DNA of 64,000 bases from Thalassobacterium sedimentorum (GCF_031127905.1 NZ_JARXIC010000014.1:1-64000), one strand, 5' to 3'. Shown: positions 1 through 9,451, numbered from the stretch's first letter. Made by a program: numbers and translations. Notes: generated from the letters alone by a model not told the origin.

Positions 1-1106
1 TCGCCAATGTTAATTGCGAATGTTTGGGGGGCTGCAACTGCGGTAATGGCGATCGAATAGGTTCCGGTTTGATCACTGCTGGAATCGCCCACTTGCAGTG
101 TATAGGTCCCTGTTTCGGGGAGCTCAATCATCGCTAGGTCACTCGTATGGAAGGGCTTGGTTCCAAGTGTATCACCCGAGGGGGCGATGAGTGTATAATC
201 AATATTAGCGATTCCAGAGTAGCTGATTTTATCGATAAAAATCTTTTGTCCCGCGATGCCAGCAAATGTATACATGTCGTAGGCTCCAGGCGTTTCTATC
301 GTGCCGGCTCCTGTCGCTTCAACAGGCGTAATGGTATCGCCAATTGTAATTTCGAATGTCTGGGGGGCAGGGATGATGCTCAGGTTAATGGCGTAGTTTC
401 CACTGCCGTCCGCTCCAATGTCGCCCACTAATAGCAAATATTCTCCCTCATGGGCTAAGCTGACGGGGCCCATCTCTGAATGTCCGAATCGACTTGACTT
501 TAAGCTTTGCCCGTAGGGATTTATTAGTTGGTAACGGTGTGAGCTTAGTTCGTTATCATATGAGACGACATCGACGAAGACTCCAGTGTCTGCGGTGGCA
601 TTGAAGGTATAAATATCGGCGTGATGCGAAGATTCAATGTTACCGGCGCCGGCAGCGGGCACATCGTTTGCGATGGAGGTATCCAGTGGTGGTAGTGCAA
701 AGACGTCGACACGGCTCGCGTCGCTCAGATCGAGCGGATGCAGGAAATTCAGGGCCTTGAGTTCGATTCGATCCTGTATGCCATCGCGATCAGCATCCCC
801 TGTATAAGTGGCTAAATCTGATTCACTGACGCGAAAAAATCCCTTCGGTTGCCCGGAGGGGGCGTATTCTTTGAGTCGTTGAGGCACACCTGCTTGCGCA
901 ATCGCCAATGCGACTGTGTGGCTCGTTACCTCTGGCAAGGCATCGTTATCGAAGCGATGCAGTGTCAATATTGCGTCGTCATCGCTGTGAGCGAGCACTT
1001 CAAAACGCGCGTCGCTGAAATACGTCTCTGAGATTTGGAGCGATTGCGCGGATGCGGTGGCAACGATGCCGAGCAATAAAGAGAGTGAAGGGAAGTAACC
1101 ATTCAT
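1..1106 (-). CDS. Secreted protein with tandem PPC-like beta domains (partial, 3' end outside window)
   Basis: The open frame runs from ATG at 1106 leftwards off the window edge, about 368 codons without a stop. Residues 1-20 form a signal peptide ending in ASAQ. After an Asp-rich linker (DADRDG) come repeats of about 105 residues, each with an IEs/TPGaYDMYTF-like strand, a GQKIFIDK-like strand and a closing YTLQVGD strand. This pattern resembles bacterial pre-peptidase C-terminal (PPC) beta-sandwich domains. Two full repeats and the start of a third are visible, and the DNA at 1-45 closely resembles that at 340-385. The protein is probably an exported surface or extracellular protein, and a catalytic domain could lie in the missing C-terminus. 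It starts 22 bases after the end of the decayed bat genes on the same strand. Confidence 0.75.
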   Translation of the reverse strand, partial: MNGYFPSLSLLLGIVATASAQSLQISETYFSDARFEVLAHSDDDAILTLHRFDNDALPEVTSHTVALAIAQAGVPQRLKEYAPSGQPKGFFRVSESDLATYTGDADRDGIQDRIELKALNFLHPLDLSDASRVDVFALPPLDTSIANDVPAAGAGNIESSHHADIYTFNATADTGVFVDVVSYDNELSSHRYQLINPYGQSLKSSRFGHSEMGPVSLAHEGEYLLLVGDIGADGSGNYAINLSIIPAPQTFEITIGDTITPVEATGAGTIETPGAYDMYTFAGIAGQKIFIDKISYSGIANIDYTLIAPSGDTLGTKPFHTSDLAMIELPETGTYTLQVGDSSSDQTGTYSIAITAVAAPQTFAINIG

Positions 1107-1128
1107 CTTTGAACGGTAAGCATATCGA

Positions 1129-2319
1129 CTAATGATGTAAATAAGCAAAGCAGATGCCAAGCAAGTGTATAAAGGCCTGCCATTGTTCGTCAGGGGCTTG
1201 GCTGAGTTTGAAAATACGGTATGCTTCTTTGATTTGACGGTAGCGGGCGTCGTTTGCGCGACGATGGCGTTCACGCACGATGGGAAATAAAATAATGAAG
1301 CCGCAGGGCCCCAGTAGTAGCAGTGGCCAAAATCCGTGTGTTAACAGACCATAGAATATATTCAATAATTCATGCATGAGTTTGGGATGTGAATTATGCC
1401 TGACGCCCTCGGGGTTTTTCGTGAGTGGTACGCCAGCATTCTCGTAATCATTGAGTGCAGGAAAGGCTTTGACGGTAGTACTGAGTACGCGTATCTGGGT
1501 ACGAAAGAGAGTGCTGTCTGGTTGCCAGATTGCGTGCGGTGGATCATTGACTAGAAAGCGTTCGCGTAAGTTGGGCTGGAGCTGGAGAGCTGGTAAGCTG
1601 AGTAGGCTGTGTGGAACCAGGCTTTCGACCTTGATTTCCAGTGTCATTAGGTCGCCGATTTTGACTTCGGTGGGGTGAAGTGAGACAGACAGTTCGAGCG
1701 GTGCAAAGAGCCCACTAAAAATGCTATCCTGAGGAGTGGGCGGCAGGGCCTTGACTTCGATTTCGAGTGGACTGGACTTTGTGTGGAGAATTTGGATGGC
1801 TTGTTCGGGATCGATCGGCTCAAACAAGCGATTATTAAAGTAAGCTGCATAACGGGCCAATTCATTTTGGCTTTTTCTGGCAAACGCAGTTTTTAATTCA
1901 ACCGCTGCTAGTTTCGTGATGCCTACGTGATTGAAACGTAGATAGAGGGGTAACTGAATCGTGCCTAGTGCAGCCTTGTCAGAGGCATCCAGATGGCGAG
2001 TGGCGATCGCGCGGCGTCCTCCGATTGGTAAGCCGATCTGTTGTGCTTCAGGCGCAGTGCTACGTGGGATAACTGCTTCGATCTTTGGATCAAAGAAAAA
2101 CGCAGGGTTTATTTGCAATGCGCTCAGGCGGTTGGCGGGTAAGTCTGCCCACCAGTTGAGTTCTACCCGTAGAGGTTCACCAACATATACATGATTCTTG
2201 TCAGGAACTATACTGAGCGGTAGTCTAGGGGACGTTTGCAGCTCCTGCTGTGAATTGCTTTCCTGTGCCGATAGTAAACTTAAAGGAAGGGAGAGTCCGA
2301 TTATTATCCAAGCGCGCAT
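1129..2319 (-). pseudogene. BatD-like protein, probably truncated at the C-terminus
   Basis: 396 residues with a signal peptide (residues 1-18, ending LLSAQ), two immunoglobulin-like beta-sandwich regions and one membrane helix near residue 335 (FWPLLLLGPCGFIILF). That is the plan of BatD/oxygen-tolerance proteins, the last gene of aerotolerance operons. The cytoplasmic part after the helix is only about 45 residues and stops soon after a DEQWQAFIHLLG segment. In relatives I would expect that segment to lead into a longer helical domain, so I infer a 3' deletion. Every gene upstream of it in the operon is also damaged. The frame itself is intact, so a shortened product could still be made. 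Confidence 0.6.
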
Positions 2320-2320
2320 C

Positions 2321-2750
2321 TTAATAATCTTTCTCTATTTTTGCCGCGCCGGCGGAGGCGCGTTGCTGTTGGCGGAACTGTAGGTTAGTTTGTTCTTCAA
2401 GTAGAATGTCTTCAGTCGAGTAATTCGGGACTGGGAGTTCTTGCATGGTCGATCCGGCGGCGAAATCGCCTTCCATCGCAGTTGAAGTATTTACGCTTTC
2501 TTGCTCATTCTCTGTCTCTTCGTAATATTCCTCTTCGTTCGATTCCCATTGTTCTGATGCTTCTCCGGAAGAATCAGCCTGCTCGGTTAATAGATCGAGT
2601 CTCTCAGTGAGTTTGTTTTCTGCGATACGGCCGTTGGATCGTGCCTCTTGCCAAGTATTTAAATTCATGAAGAATTCTTGAGCTTGTTGTTGGGCTGTCT
2701 CGACTACTTGCATGAGTGAGAGTGCTTCTCTTGCCGTGAGACTCGAGATA
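2321..2750 (-). pseudogene. BatC-like C-terminal fragment
   Basis: Only the acidic tail of a BatC-type (TPR) protein remains: an ALSLMQVVE helix, a Glu-rich stretch around 2480-2570, and the C-terminal [12 protein letters not shown]...EKDY signature that I associate with verrucomicrobial BatC-like proteins. The frame continues upstream of its first ATG (2713) into sequence that overlaps the out-of-frame end of batB, so the signal peptide and TPR region have been lost. The stop at 2321 lies directly before the batD start at 2319. Confidence 0.55.
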
Positions 2751-3462
2751 GCTGGTGACGCCTACATCATTCTTAATAGGAATGGGAGACGTTTCTTGAG
2801 GATCTCCTAAGCCGATGAGTAGTGCGTCCACTGTGTGGCTTTCGATTAATTCTAGCACGCGAGGGATTTGCGATCCGTGATCGCCGCCGTCGGTGAGGAC
2901 GATTAAATCTTGTACTGTTTTGCGATCTGTGACGAAGACTTGGTCGATCGCTTTTTCTATGGCTGCTTGTAGGGTGGTACCGCCAAAATCGACGCTACGA
3001 GGGTGCGCTTGCTCTAACATGAAACGAACAAAGCCATAATCATTGGTGAGTGGACAAAGAATGGATGCACTACCTGCATAGAGGACTAGTCCGACTCTTT
3101 GATGACTAAATGTGTCTAAAGCATTGCGAATGCCTTGTTTGGCGACTTCTAAACGTGATGGTATGCTGTCTTCGGCGCAGCATACTGCGCGATACGTCCA
3201 GAGCTAAGACCACATCGCGTCCATTGTGTGTGGTGATGTCGCTACGTGGTGAATGGCCCGGGCGAGCGAGTGCCAGCACTATTAGACAAAACGCACTCAG
3301 GCGCAAATAGTCGCGTAGTTGACGATGAGTGGGGAGGCTACCTCCCATTGCTGCGATGACTTTGACTCGTTGTTTGCGTGCACGAGAGAGTAGCCAGGCC
3401 AAGGGAAATACCAAGGTTAGGTACCATAAATAATGCGGTGACTGGAAAATAAATGAACTCAT
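2733..3462 (-). pseudogene. BatB-like von Willebrand factor A protein, frameshifted and 3'-truncated
   Basis: It begins at ATG 3462 (MSSFIFQSPHYLW) with two membrane helices and a vWA domain. The MIDAS motif is DVSRSM at about 3190-3207, and LTDGGDHGS lies near 2880. The frame breaks at about 3177-3184 just after SML: one extra base separates it from the continuation [15 protein letters not shown], which then reads in the second frame down to about 2733. There the sequence jumps from the vWA end ([17 protein letters not shown]) into batC tail sequence, so the C-terminal part of BatB is deleted. BatA/BatB are membrane-anchored vWA proteins of the Bat system, proposed to act in envelope stress or aerotolerance. 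Confidence 0.7.
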
Positions 3463-3560
3463 GGCACAATGCGCACCAGAATTATTTTCACCATCGGTAA
3501 GTAGAATGATGACCTTGCTTTGGATGTCATTCTCGGCGGAGGCATGCGATTGGTAGCGGG
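3463..3560 (-). pseudogene. BatA-like vWA remnant
   Basis: Only about 25 codons survive: the vWA beta-strand SKVIILLTDGENNSG, which is typical of BatA. It runs in frame (AHCA) into the batB start codon. The sequence on the 5' side belongs to the preceding gene in another frame, so both ends of batA are deletion junctions. The remnant sits exactly where batA is expected, upstream of batB. Confidence 0.6.
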
Positions 3561-3949
3561 GCGTAGCTTTCATCGTCCTGAGGGTAGGGGACGACCTCGA
3601 GTGTCAAGTCGGATAGTTTATCGACCGAGCTTCCATTGCTTCGTTGAATGTGTGCTTGAATGCCTTGGATGTGAATCTTGCCTGAGCGGACCGCTTGTAG
3701 CTGCCAAATGGATTCTTGTATATACTGTCCGTCAGTTAAGGTGACGTTGCCGCGCTCTTTGGCGACGAGTAACAGATCTTCATGTTGTGGGATTTGCAGT
3801 TCAAACTTAGCATAATCGGCGACAATCATCGTGGTGCGCAGCTCGATTAGATCGCCTGGATGGCAGCGTTCGACACTGAGTGTCATTTCGATACCTGCTC
3901 GCGCCAACTGTGCGAATAACAGGAATATAATCGTAAACATGCGAAGCAT
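3527..3949 (-). pseudogene. Bat-operon secreted beta-domain protein, truncated
   Basis: ATG at 3949 begins four bases after the DUF58 fragment stops. A signal peptide (residues 1-18, ending ARAG) is followed by one BatD-like beta-sandwich domain. After about residue 133 (YAPLP) the reading runs out of frame into the batA remnant and stops, so the native C-terminus (in relatives probably a membrane helix and tail) is missing. Small BatD-like or DUF4381-like genes are common at this position between DUF58 and batA genes; the exact family is not certain. Confidence 0.5.
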
Positions 3950-3950
3950 A

Positions 3951-4596
3951 TTAACCGCCTGTGTTGTGATTGACGCGGCTTTGACGCATACTAAAATAGC
4001 GAGTCAAGGAGACGACGCAATCGTCTCCGGGTTGTATTTCGAGTCGGGGAATGCCTGAGTCTTCCATATTCTTTTGCACTTGTTGACGGTGCGAGTCGGC
4101 CGATGAGTTGTTATCTGCTAGCTCGATCACACGTTGACGTCCCGATTCCGCGTCTTCCACTCGGACCAAACCACGTAGGCCCGAAATCACTTTGGGGCTG
4201 TCTAGTACGTGGATCGCGTTGACGTCGTGGCGACTGGCCAGCGAGCGCAGTTCGTCCTGGTAATCAGTTCCTAAGAAATCTGACAACAAAAAGACAACTG
4301 AATGCCTACGGGCCATATGGGCAAAGCGATTCAAAACAGGAGTGAATTGAGTTTGTTTGCCTGTTGGCTCGAAGTGGAGCAAGTGATGCAGGAGCTGTAG
4401 CACGTGCTGACGACTTTTGCCCGGTGGGATGACGTGCTCGATGTGATCAGTAAACAGAAGTAAACCGACGCGATCTTGGTTTTTTGTTGCCGCCAAAGTC
4501 AATAACGCGGCCAGTTCCGTGACCAGATCACGTTTTTTGCCTGCGTGGCTGTGACGCATCGATGCGGAGAGATCGATTAATAGACAAGTGTTCCAG
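3951..4596 (-). pseudogene. DUF58 protein, 5'-truncated
   Basis: The C-terminal half of a DUF58 (vWA-like) protein. The readable frame starts upstream of its first ATG (4559) with WNTCLLIDLSASM, the MIDAS-containing strand of the family, and goes on through DRVGLLLFTD and FLLSDFLGTDY to a stop at 3951. At about 4591-4596 the upstream DNA switches to moxR in a different frame, so the N-terminal half and the start are gone. MoxR ATPase plus DUF58 protein is the usual head of Bat operons. Confidence 0.7.
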
Positions 4597-4849
4597 TGAG
4601 ATCGCCAGGCAATAAGTCGGGGGTGAATTGTATTCGGCTAAACTTTGCATGTATTGAGTTTGCTAAGCTGTTTACTGTAAGTGTCTTGGCTACGCCTGGG
4701 GGGCCTTCTAGTAACACGTGTCCGTTGCAGAGGAGTGCTAACAATAGTCGATCGATGAGATGTTCTTGTCCGACTACGATTTGTCCAATTTGCTGACGTA
4801 CCGTCGTGAGCGCCTGAGATGTATTTTCAATTTTTCGGTGTTGTGCCAT
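4577..4849 (-). pseudogene. MoxR-family AAA+ ATPase, N-terminal fragment
   Basis: About 90 residues from ATG 4849 (MAQHRKIEN; an earlier in-frame ATG lies at 4879). It carries the MoxR N-terminal helix (IGQIVVGQEHLIDRLLLALL), the Walker A motif GPPGVAKT and the downstream QFTPDLLPGDLTG motif. It then stops after TLVY because of the out-of-frame join to DUF58. Walker B, the sensors and the lid, about 70 percent of a normal 310-330-residue MoxR, are missing, so no active ATPase is expected. In intact operons MoxR works as a chaperone-like ATPase with the vWA proteins encoded downstream. Confidence 0.75.
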
Positions 4850-5048
4850 AGGAGTTTTTGTGGAGAGAATCAGTGTCAAATAAAGAACGAATGCGATGGC
4901 TAAGCAATATGGGAGTTCAGTTTAGGGGATTCGAGGAAATATAGTAATGAAAGGTTTATAGGATATATTTAAAATGCGAGAATTCGGTTGTTTTTTAGTC
5001 TATCTATTTTAAACTGTAAATACTCGCAAAAATTGATATTTTGCGTAC

Positions 5049-5948
5049 GTGGCAGATTACACTTATACGCAGGGACAACGCTGGGGGCATCTGGAAGTCT
5101 CGCCAGATGTTCGTTTCTTTATGAATCATGAGCAGGCGCAGGCAGAGCATGCTGCGCACTCGCACAATTATCTGGAGCTCGCCTTTATATTGGGTGGTCG
5201 TGCACGACATCACACAGTTCGGGGAGAGAGCATCTGTCGCAGTGGAGACTTGATTGTTATTCCGAAAGGAGCCTGGCATGGCTATTCGGATTGTCACGAG
5301 TTGGAGTTAGTGAACTGTTTGTTTTCGCCGCATCTCTTGTGTCAGGAATTGGCCTGGCTGGACGATGATCCAGACCTGGCTGTCCTACTTAATATCGGTG
5401 CCTGTCGTTGGCAATCTGAAGTGTTTAAAATTGAGGTGCAGGCTTCAGAACAAGCGGCCCTTCGCAAGCAACTGTCTGCATTGGAATCGATTTATCAAAC
5501 GAGCAAACCTCGGACGCGCTTAATCGCTGCTATACTGGAAGTCCTGGAGCAATTACGGACATCCTGTCGTTGCGCATTGCTGCCTACGAGTCTGGAGTCG
5601 AACTTGCATCCTTCAGTCGTTCGAGCGCTTTATTTATTTCAGGAGCAGATGGATGTCGACTGGCGATTAGAAGCTTTGGCAAAGCATTTACGACTCGATC
5701 CCAGCTATTTAGTGCGTCTATTCCGTGCGCAAATGGGGCAACCTCCGATGAAATATTTGGCTCGTATGCGTGCTGAGCGGGCTGCGAATTACCTCTTGAG
5801 CACAGATTGGCGCATTGGCGAAATTGGTCTAAAAGTCGGCTGGCCTGACCCCAAAGTCTTCGCAAGAAACTTTCGCCGCCACTTCGGCATGCGTGCCAGC
5901 GAGTATCGGAAACGAATGCTAGGTGAGTTTGTGGCAGCAGATGAATAG
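5049..5948 (+). CDS. AraC-family transcriptional regulator
   Basis: 299 residues from a GTG start; an in-frame stop at 5034 rules out a start further upstream. Residues 30-110 form a cupin-like sensor with an HSHNYLELAFILGG motif and SGDLIVIPKGAWHG, typical of AraC sugar sensors. Residues 190-285 hold two helix-turn-helix units (LEALAKHLRLDPSYLVRLFRAQ and IGEIGLKVGWPDPKVFARNFRRHFG). It stands between the decayed bat genes and the fusion enzyme, which is read in the opposite direction and converges on it, so its target is not obvious from position. Confidence 0.88.
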   Translation: MADYTYTQGQRWGHLEVSPDVRFFMNHEQAQAEHAAHSHNYLELAFILGGRARHHTVRGESICRSGDLIVIPKGAWHGYSDCHELELVNCLFSPHLLCQELAWLDDDPDLAVLLNIGACRWQSEVFKIEVQASEQAALRKQLSALESIYQTSKPRTRLIAAILEVLEQLRTSCRCALLPTSLESNLHPSVVRALYLFQEQMDVDWRLEALAKHLRLDPSYLVRLFRAQMGQPPMKYLARMRAERAANYLLSTDWRIGEIGLKVGWPDPKVFARNFRRHFGMRASEYRKRMLGEFVAADE

Positions 5949-6040
5949 TGCCAGTCAGTTCGGTATAATCTAAATTCAGTCCCCAGGGTGCACTCGCGAC
6001 AGCGATTGTAACATTTTTTGTAAGTAAACGGTGATGACTC

Positions 6041-8860
6041 TTAGTAGGCGTTCTTTATGGCAGTTTCTCGCATCGCCTGCACATGCGCGAGGGCGGCGGA
6101 GACTAGACCGGCGGGATTGTAACCGCCTTCCAATACGGAAACGATGCGTCCCTCAGCATGTTTCTCTGCTAGTGCCATGACTCGTCGGGTGAGTTCTACA
6201 TAGGTTTCGTCCTCCCAATTCAAGCCACCCAATGGGTCGCCTTTGCGAGCATCGAAACCTGCAGAGATGAAAACAAATTCGGGTTTAAAAGCCTCTAGTG
6301 CGAGGCCGCCTGTAGTATCCCAAGCAGCCAAGGCTTCGCCAGAACCAGATCCTTTGGGCAAAGCTAAGTTCAGGGTGGCTTGCGACGGTGGGCGCTCTTT
6401 GTGACTATCTGAGTTGCCGGAATAGTTTCCACTCTCGTGGAGAGAGAGGTAAAAGGTGTTGGGATCTTCGGCAAAAATCGCTTCAGTCCCATTGCCGAAA
6501 TGAACGTCCCAATCCACGATCGCGATGCGTTTGAGCGGGTAGTGTTTCCTCAAGTAATTTGCTGCGATAGCCACGTGATTGAAAATGCAAAAGCCCATCC
6601 CGCGGTCGGCGGTGGCATGATGCCCCGGTGGGCGCACTGCGCAAAACACTCGTTTCACGGTTTGTTGCATGACTGCATCGGCCGCCGCCAATACCGATCC
6701 GGTGGCTTCCAAGGCGACGTCATAGCTGTCGATGGAAATCGCGGTGTCACCCGTGCGGAGGACATCCGCGAAGCTCTCGACGTCACGATACACCAGGTCC
6801 TGATAATAAGCCTCATGCGCCAATAGCACTTCCGAAGTGCTGGCCCGTCGACCGGGCAGGCGTAAGATTTCTGCGGGCAGTGCTTCCAGTGCCTCGCGCA
6901 GCTTGCGATAGCGCAGCGCCGATTCCGGATGGTCCGATCCAGTGTCGTGGTGCTCATAAAACACATTGTAGTGCAGCCCCAGGGCAGGAATGTCGGCTTG
7001 CGATGGTTGTGCCGATTGTATCCGCTCCTGAATTTCACGATGACGACTGATCACGCCCGAAACGGGAATGTCGAAATGCCGTTCCGCAGCAGAGATCGGA
7101 TCTTCGCTGCGGCCTCCTGCTTGTTCAAACAATGCAGCCATCGCGTGATTTTTCTGAAGCACCGTCGCCCAAAAATTTTGAATGCCACGTTCGGCTGCCA
7201 CGGCAGCCAATTCGCCAATAAGAACGTTGGCCATGCCTGCCCGGCGAGTGGCTTCATGCACGACAAAAGCAACCTCCGCTGTGTCTCCGCTCGCATCGAG
7301 GTAATAACGGCCGATGGCTCGCAGCGCTCCCTTGCGGTCGAATACTCCCAGAGCGACATCTTTTTCCTGATCTACGGCTGCTAATTTATAGGCCGACTCT
7401 CCGCTCATCTGTTCACGATGATGGCCGTAACGCAGACGCACCGTTTCCTCATCATGCGAATAGAAGAAATGCTGCAGCACCGACATATCGCTAGGGTGGA
7501 GCGGGCGCAATTGGAAGCGACCGATCTTGAAATCGATCATTTTGGATTCCAGCTCGTCACGCGCACCGCCCGGCATAGTGAAGAACTTTGGCACCCAGCC
7601 TCGGTTCCATGCGCCCTTTAAGAGCTCTTCCCGATCATCGGGGTGGGCAATCTCAACAAGTCGCGCGACGCGCTCGCGGATACTGCGTCCGAAGATACTG
7701 GCGACTCCATATTCTGTAACCACATGATGAATGTCGCTACGACTGGTGCAGACACCACTCCCCGGCGCAAGGTCCGCGACGATACGAGCCGAATTATCAT
7801 CATCCGAGCGTGAGGTCAAAACCATGATGGGCTTGCCGTCCTTGCTGGCACCCGCTCCGCGGGAAAAATCCTGCAGCGAGCCGACCCCGCCGTAAAAGTG
7901 GTGCCCGCTCGAATCACGCACCACCTGTCCGGTCAAGTCGACCATGCGCGCGCCATTGATGGCCACCATGCGCTCATTGCGGGCGATGCGATCCGAGGCA
8001 TTCACCCAGTCACTGGGGTGCAGCTCCAAGTCTGGATTCTCGTGCACAAATTGATAGAGCTCCCGGCTGCCGAGCACATGGCTGGCAATGGATTTCCACT
8101 GCTTAAACGATTTGCGGGAATTATCCACCGCGCCCTTACGGATGAGGTCCATAAACGCATTGGTAAACATGCCGGTGTGAATGCCGAGGTGGCGATGTTG
8201 ATGCAGGGCGCGCAGCACCGCCTCCGGGCTATTACCCAAGCCCACTTGCAGGGTGGAACCATCTTCGATCAATTGAGCCGCATAGTCACCGAGCAATTCG
8301 TGCCGCTTATCGATGGAGGGCGAGAGCGTCTCGGGCAAGGGCATGTCCTGTTCGATGAAGTAATGAATCTTCGAGGCTGGAATCAAACTATTGCCTCCCG
8401 TGCGTGGCATTTGTGGGTTCACTTGGGCAATGACACAGCGGGCAGTCGTTACCGCGGCCTGCACCACATCCACACTGACCCCTAAGGAGCAATTGCCGTC
8501 CAGACCAGGGGGGCTGATTTCCACTAGAGCCACATCGACCTGCAACGGACCTTCACGAAACAAACGAGGCACCATGGACATCGGGCAGGGTGTATAGTCC
8601 GCCTGCCCACGGCTGACAGCTTCACTGACATCAGGCGTCAAAAAGAAAGAATTTGTCCGCAGCATCGACTCATATTCCGCCGCGATCCAAGGGGATGCAT
8701 GCAAACTGTGTATATGCACCAGTTCGATATCTTTGAGCTGATGGGCACGAGCCAGCATCGAACGGACCAAAGCTAAAGGCATCGCCGCGCCACCTCCGAT
8801 AAACACCCGACTGCCCGGCCGCAGCAATTTCGGCCAATCTTCTGGGTTTAAAGGCTTCAT
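6041..8860 (-). CDS. CoA-transferase / GNAT acetyltransferase / class II histone-deacetylase-like triple fusion
   Basis: 939 residues, single frame, ATG at 8860, no signal peptide. Residues 1-440 resemble the acetyl-CoA hydrolase/4-hydroxybutyrate CoA-transferase family (GGGAAMPLAL, GLDGNCSLGVSVD, VGLGNSPEAV, YGGVGSLQDFSRGAG). Residues 446-605 are a GNAT domain (RFQLRPLHPSD, AEVAFVVHEATRRAGMANVLI, NFWATVLQKNHAM). Residues 625-935 are a class II-type histone/acetylpolyamine deacetylase with PPGHHAT (His747, His748), DWDVHFGN (Asp785, His787), SAGFD (Asp870) and EGGY, so its zinc site and active-site histidines look complete. In the CoA-transferase part the position that usually holds the catalytic Glu (GIHTE-M in the family as I recall it) reads GIHTGM (Gly230). 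Inference: a protein-lysine acetylation/deacetylation module coupled to acyl-CoA. Base composition is more GC-rich than most of the window. Confidence 0.88.
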   Translation of the reverse strand: MKPLNPEDWPKLLRPGSRVFIGGGAAMPLALVRSMLARAHQLKDIELVHIHSLHASPWIAAEYESMLRTNSFFLTPDVSEAVSRGQADYTPCPMSMVPRLFREGPLQVDVALVEISPPGLDGNCSLGVSVDVVQAAVTTARCVIAQVNPQMPRTGGNSLIPASKIHYFIEQDMPLPETLSPSIDKRHELLGDYAAQLIEDGSTLQVGLGNSPEAVLRALHQHRHLGIHTGMFTNAFMDLIRKGAVDNSRKSFKQWKSIASHVLGSRELYQFVHENPDLELHPSDWVNASDRIARNERMVAINGARMVDLTGQVVRDSSGHHFYGGVGSLQDFSRGAGASKDGKPIMVLTSRSDDDNSARIVADLAPGSGVCTSRSDIHHVVTEYGVASIFGRSIRERVARLVEIAHPDDREELLKGAWNRGWVPKFFTMPGGARDELESKMIDFKIGRFQLRPLHPSDMSVLQHFFYSHDEETVRLRYGHHREQMSGESAYKLAAVDQEKDVALGVFDRKGALRAIGRYYLDASGDTAEVAFVVHEATRRAGMANVLIGELAAVAAERGIQNFWATVLQKNHAMAALFEQAGGRSEDPISAAERHFDIPVSGVISRHREIQERIQSAQPSQADIPALGLHYNVFYEHHDTGSDHPESALRYRKLREALEALPAEILRLPGRRASTSEVLLAHEAYYQDLVYRDVESFADVLRTGDTAISIDSYDVALEATGSVLAAADAVMQQTVKRVFCAVRPPGHHATADRGMGFCIFNHVAIAANYLRKHYPLKRIAIVDWDVHFGNGTEAIFAEDPNTFYLSLHESGNYSGNSDSHKERPPSQATLNLALPKGSGSGEALAAWDTTGGLALEAFKPEFVFISAGFDARKGDPLGGLNWEDETYVELTRRVMALAEKHAEGRIVSVLEGGYNPAGLVSAALAHVQAMRETAIKNAY

Positions 8861-9054
8861 TGCAGGAATATTCTCTTTTTTGAGAGGACGGGGAGAGCTA
8901 ATATTTGCGGGCTAGAGGTCATGTTGATAGCATGTAAGAGCTGGCCTAGAAAGTAAAGATGACATGTCCTAAGTCATTGGGAGTTGCGCAAATCTTTTAC
9001 AGGGAAAACATCCAAACGCTATGGTGTTCAGAGTTCTACTTTTAGACGACAGTA

Positions 9055-9400
9055 TGTGCATGAGCTTCACCTTGGGAGACAAGTGGATCGCCAGCGGCTT
9101 GTTTGCGTGGAGCATGCTGTGGTTCTCAGTCTTTGTGATCGGCAGCTTGTGGAATCTGGTGGCCCCCTGGCCGGTGGAGGTGTGGAAGGGCTTCTGGCAT
9201 GTGACTGGTGTGGGTATTCCCGTCTTCATGGCGCTGGTGACCGCGGTCTGGTTCACTAGGGGTGACTACGTGTTATTTTTGCCCTGTTCCGACGCCTCAA
9301 GGAAGAAAAGGTTAACGACCTCGACGACGGCACCGTGGTGGGGAATCAAAACCTCGATGAAGCGGTGGTCTTGCGTGAGGGGAACATAGTCAAAGAATGA
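9055..9400 (+). pseudogene. 3' fragment of a sodium/solute symporter (partial duplicate of the gene at 23546)
   Basis: From about 9064 the DNA is nearly identical to 25203-25540 inside the symporter gene (shared runs such as FTLGDKWIASGLFAW, the two last membrane helices, and GFWHVTG.GIPVFMALVTAVWF). After VWFT, small deletions put the remaining tail (KEEKVNDLDDGTVVG..NLDEAVV.REG) in another frame. Nothing corresponding to the first 550 residues lies upstream. The fragment ends a few bases before the left end of the IS1380 element. The alternative of a short membrane protein starting at 9021 is unlikely because the reading after residue 75 is out of frame with its parent. Confidence 0.85.
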
Positions 9401-9451
9401 GGGCGTCTAGCCCGAAAAACTCACAGAAAAAAGTTGCCCGAGATTGATTAA

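Noticed and set aside
1-430. Tandem DNA repeat, possibly a CRISPR-like or mobile repeat
   Set aside because: The repeat unit of about 315 bases is coding and corresponds to PPC-like protein domains.
4577-4596. A functional MoxR-DUF58 fusion
   Set aside because: The two parts are in different frames and the MoxR reading stops at 4577.
6437-8597. Several long plus-strand open frames inside the fusion gene
   Set aside because: They are antisense frames of a GC-rich gene whose minus-strand frame shows three complete domains.
9021-9389. A 122-residue membrane protein
   Set aside because: Residues 15-74 equal the end of the symporter, and the rest is an out-of-frame reading of the symporter tail. 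It is a fragment, not a gene.
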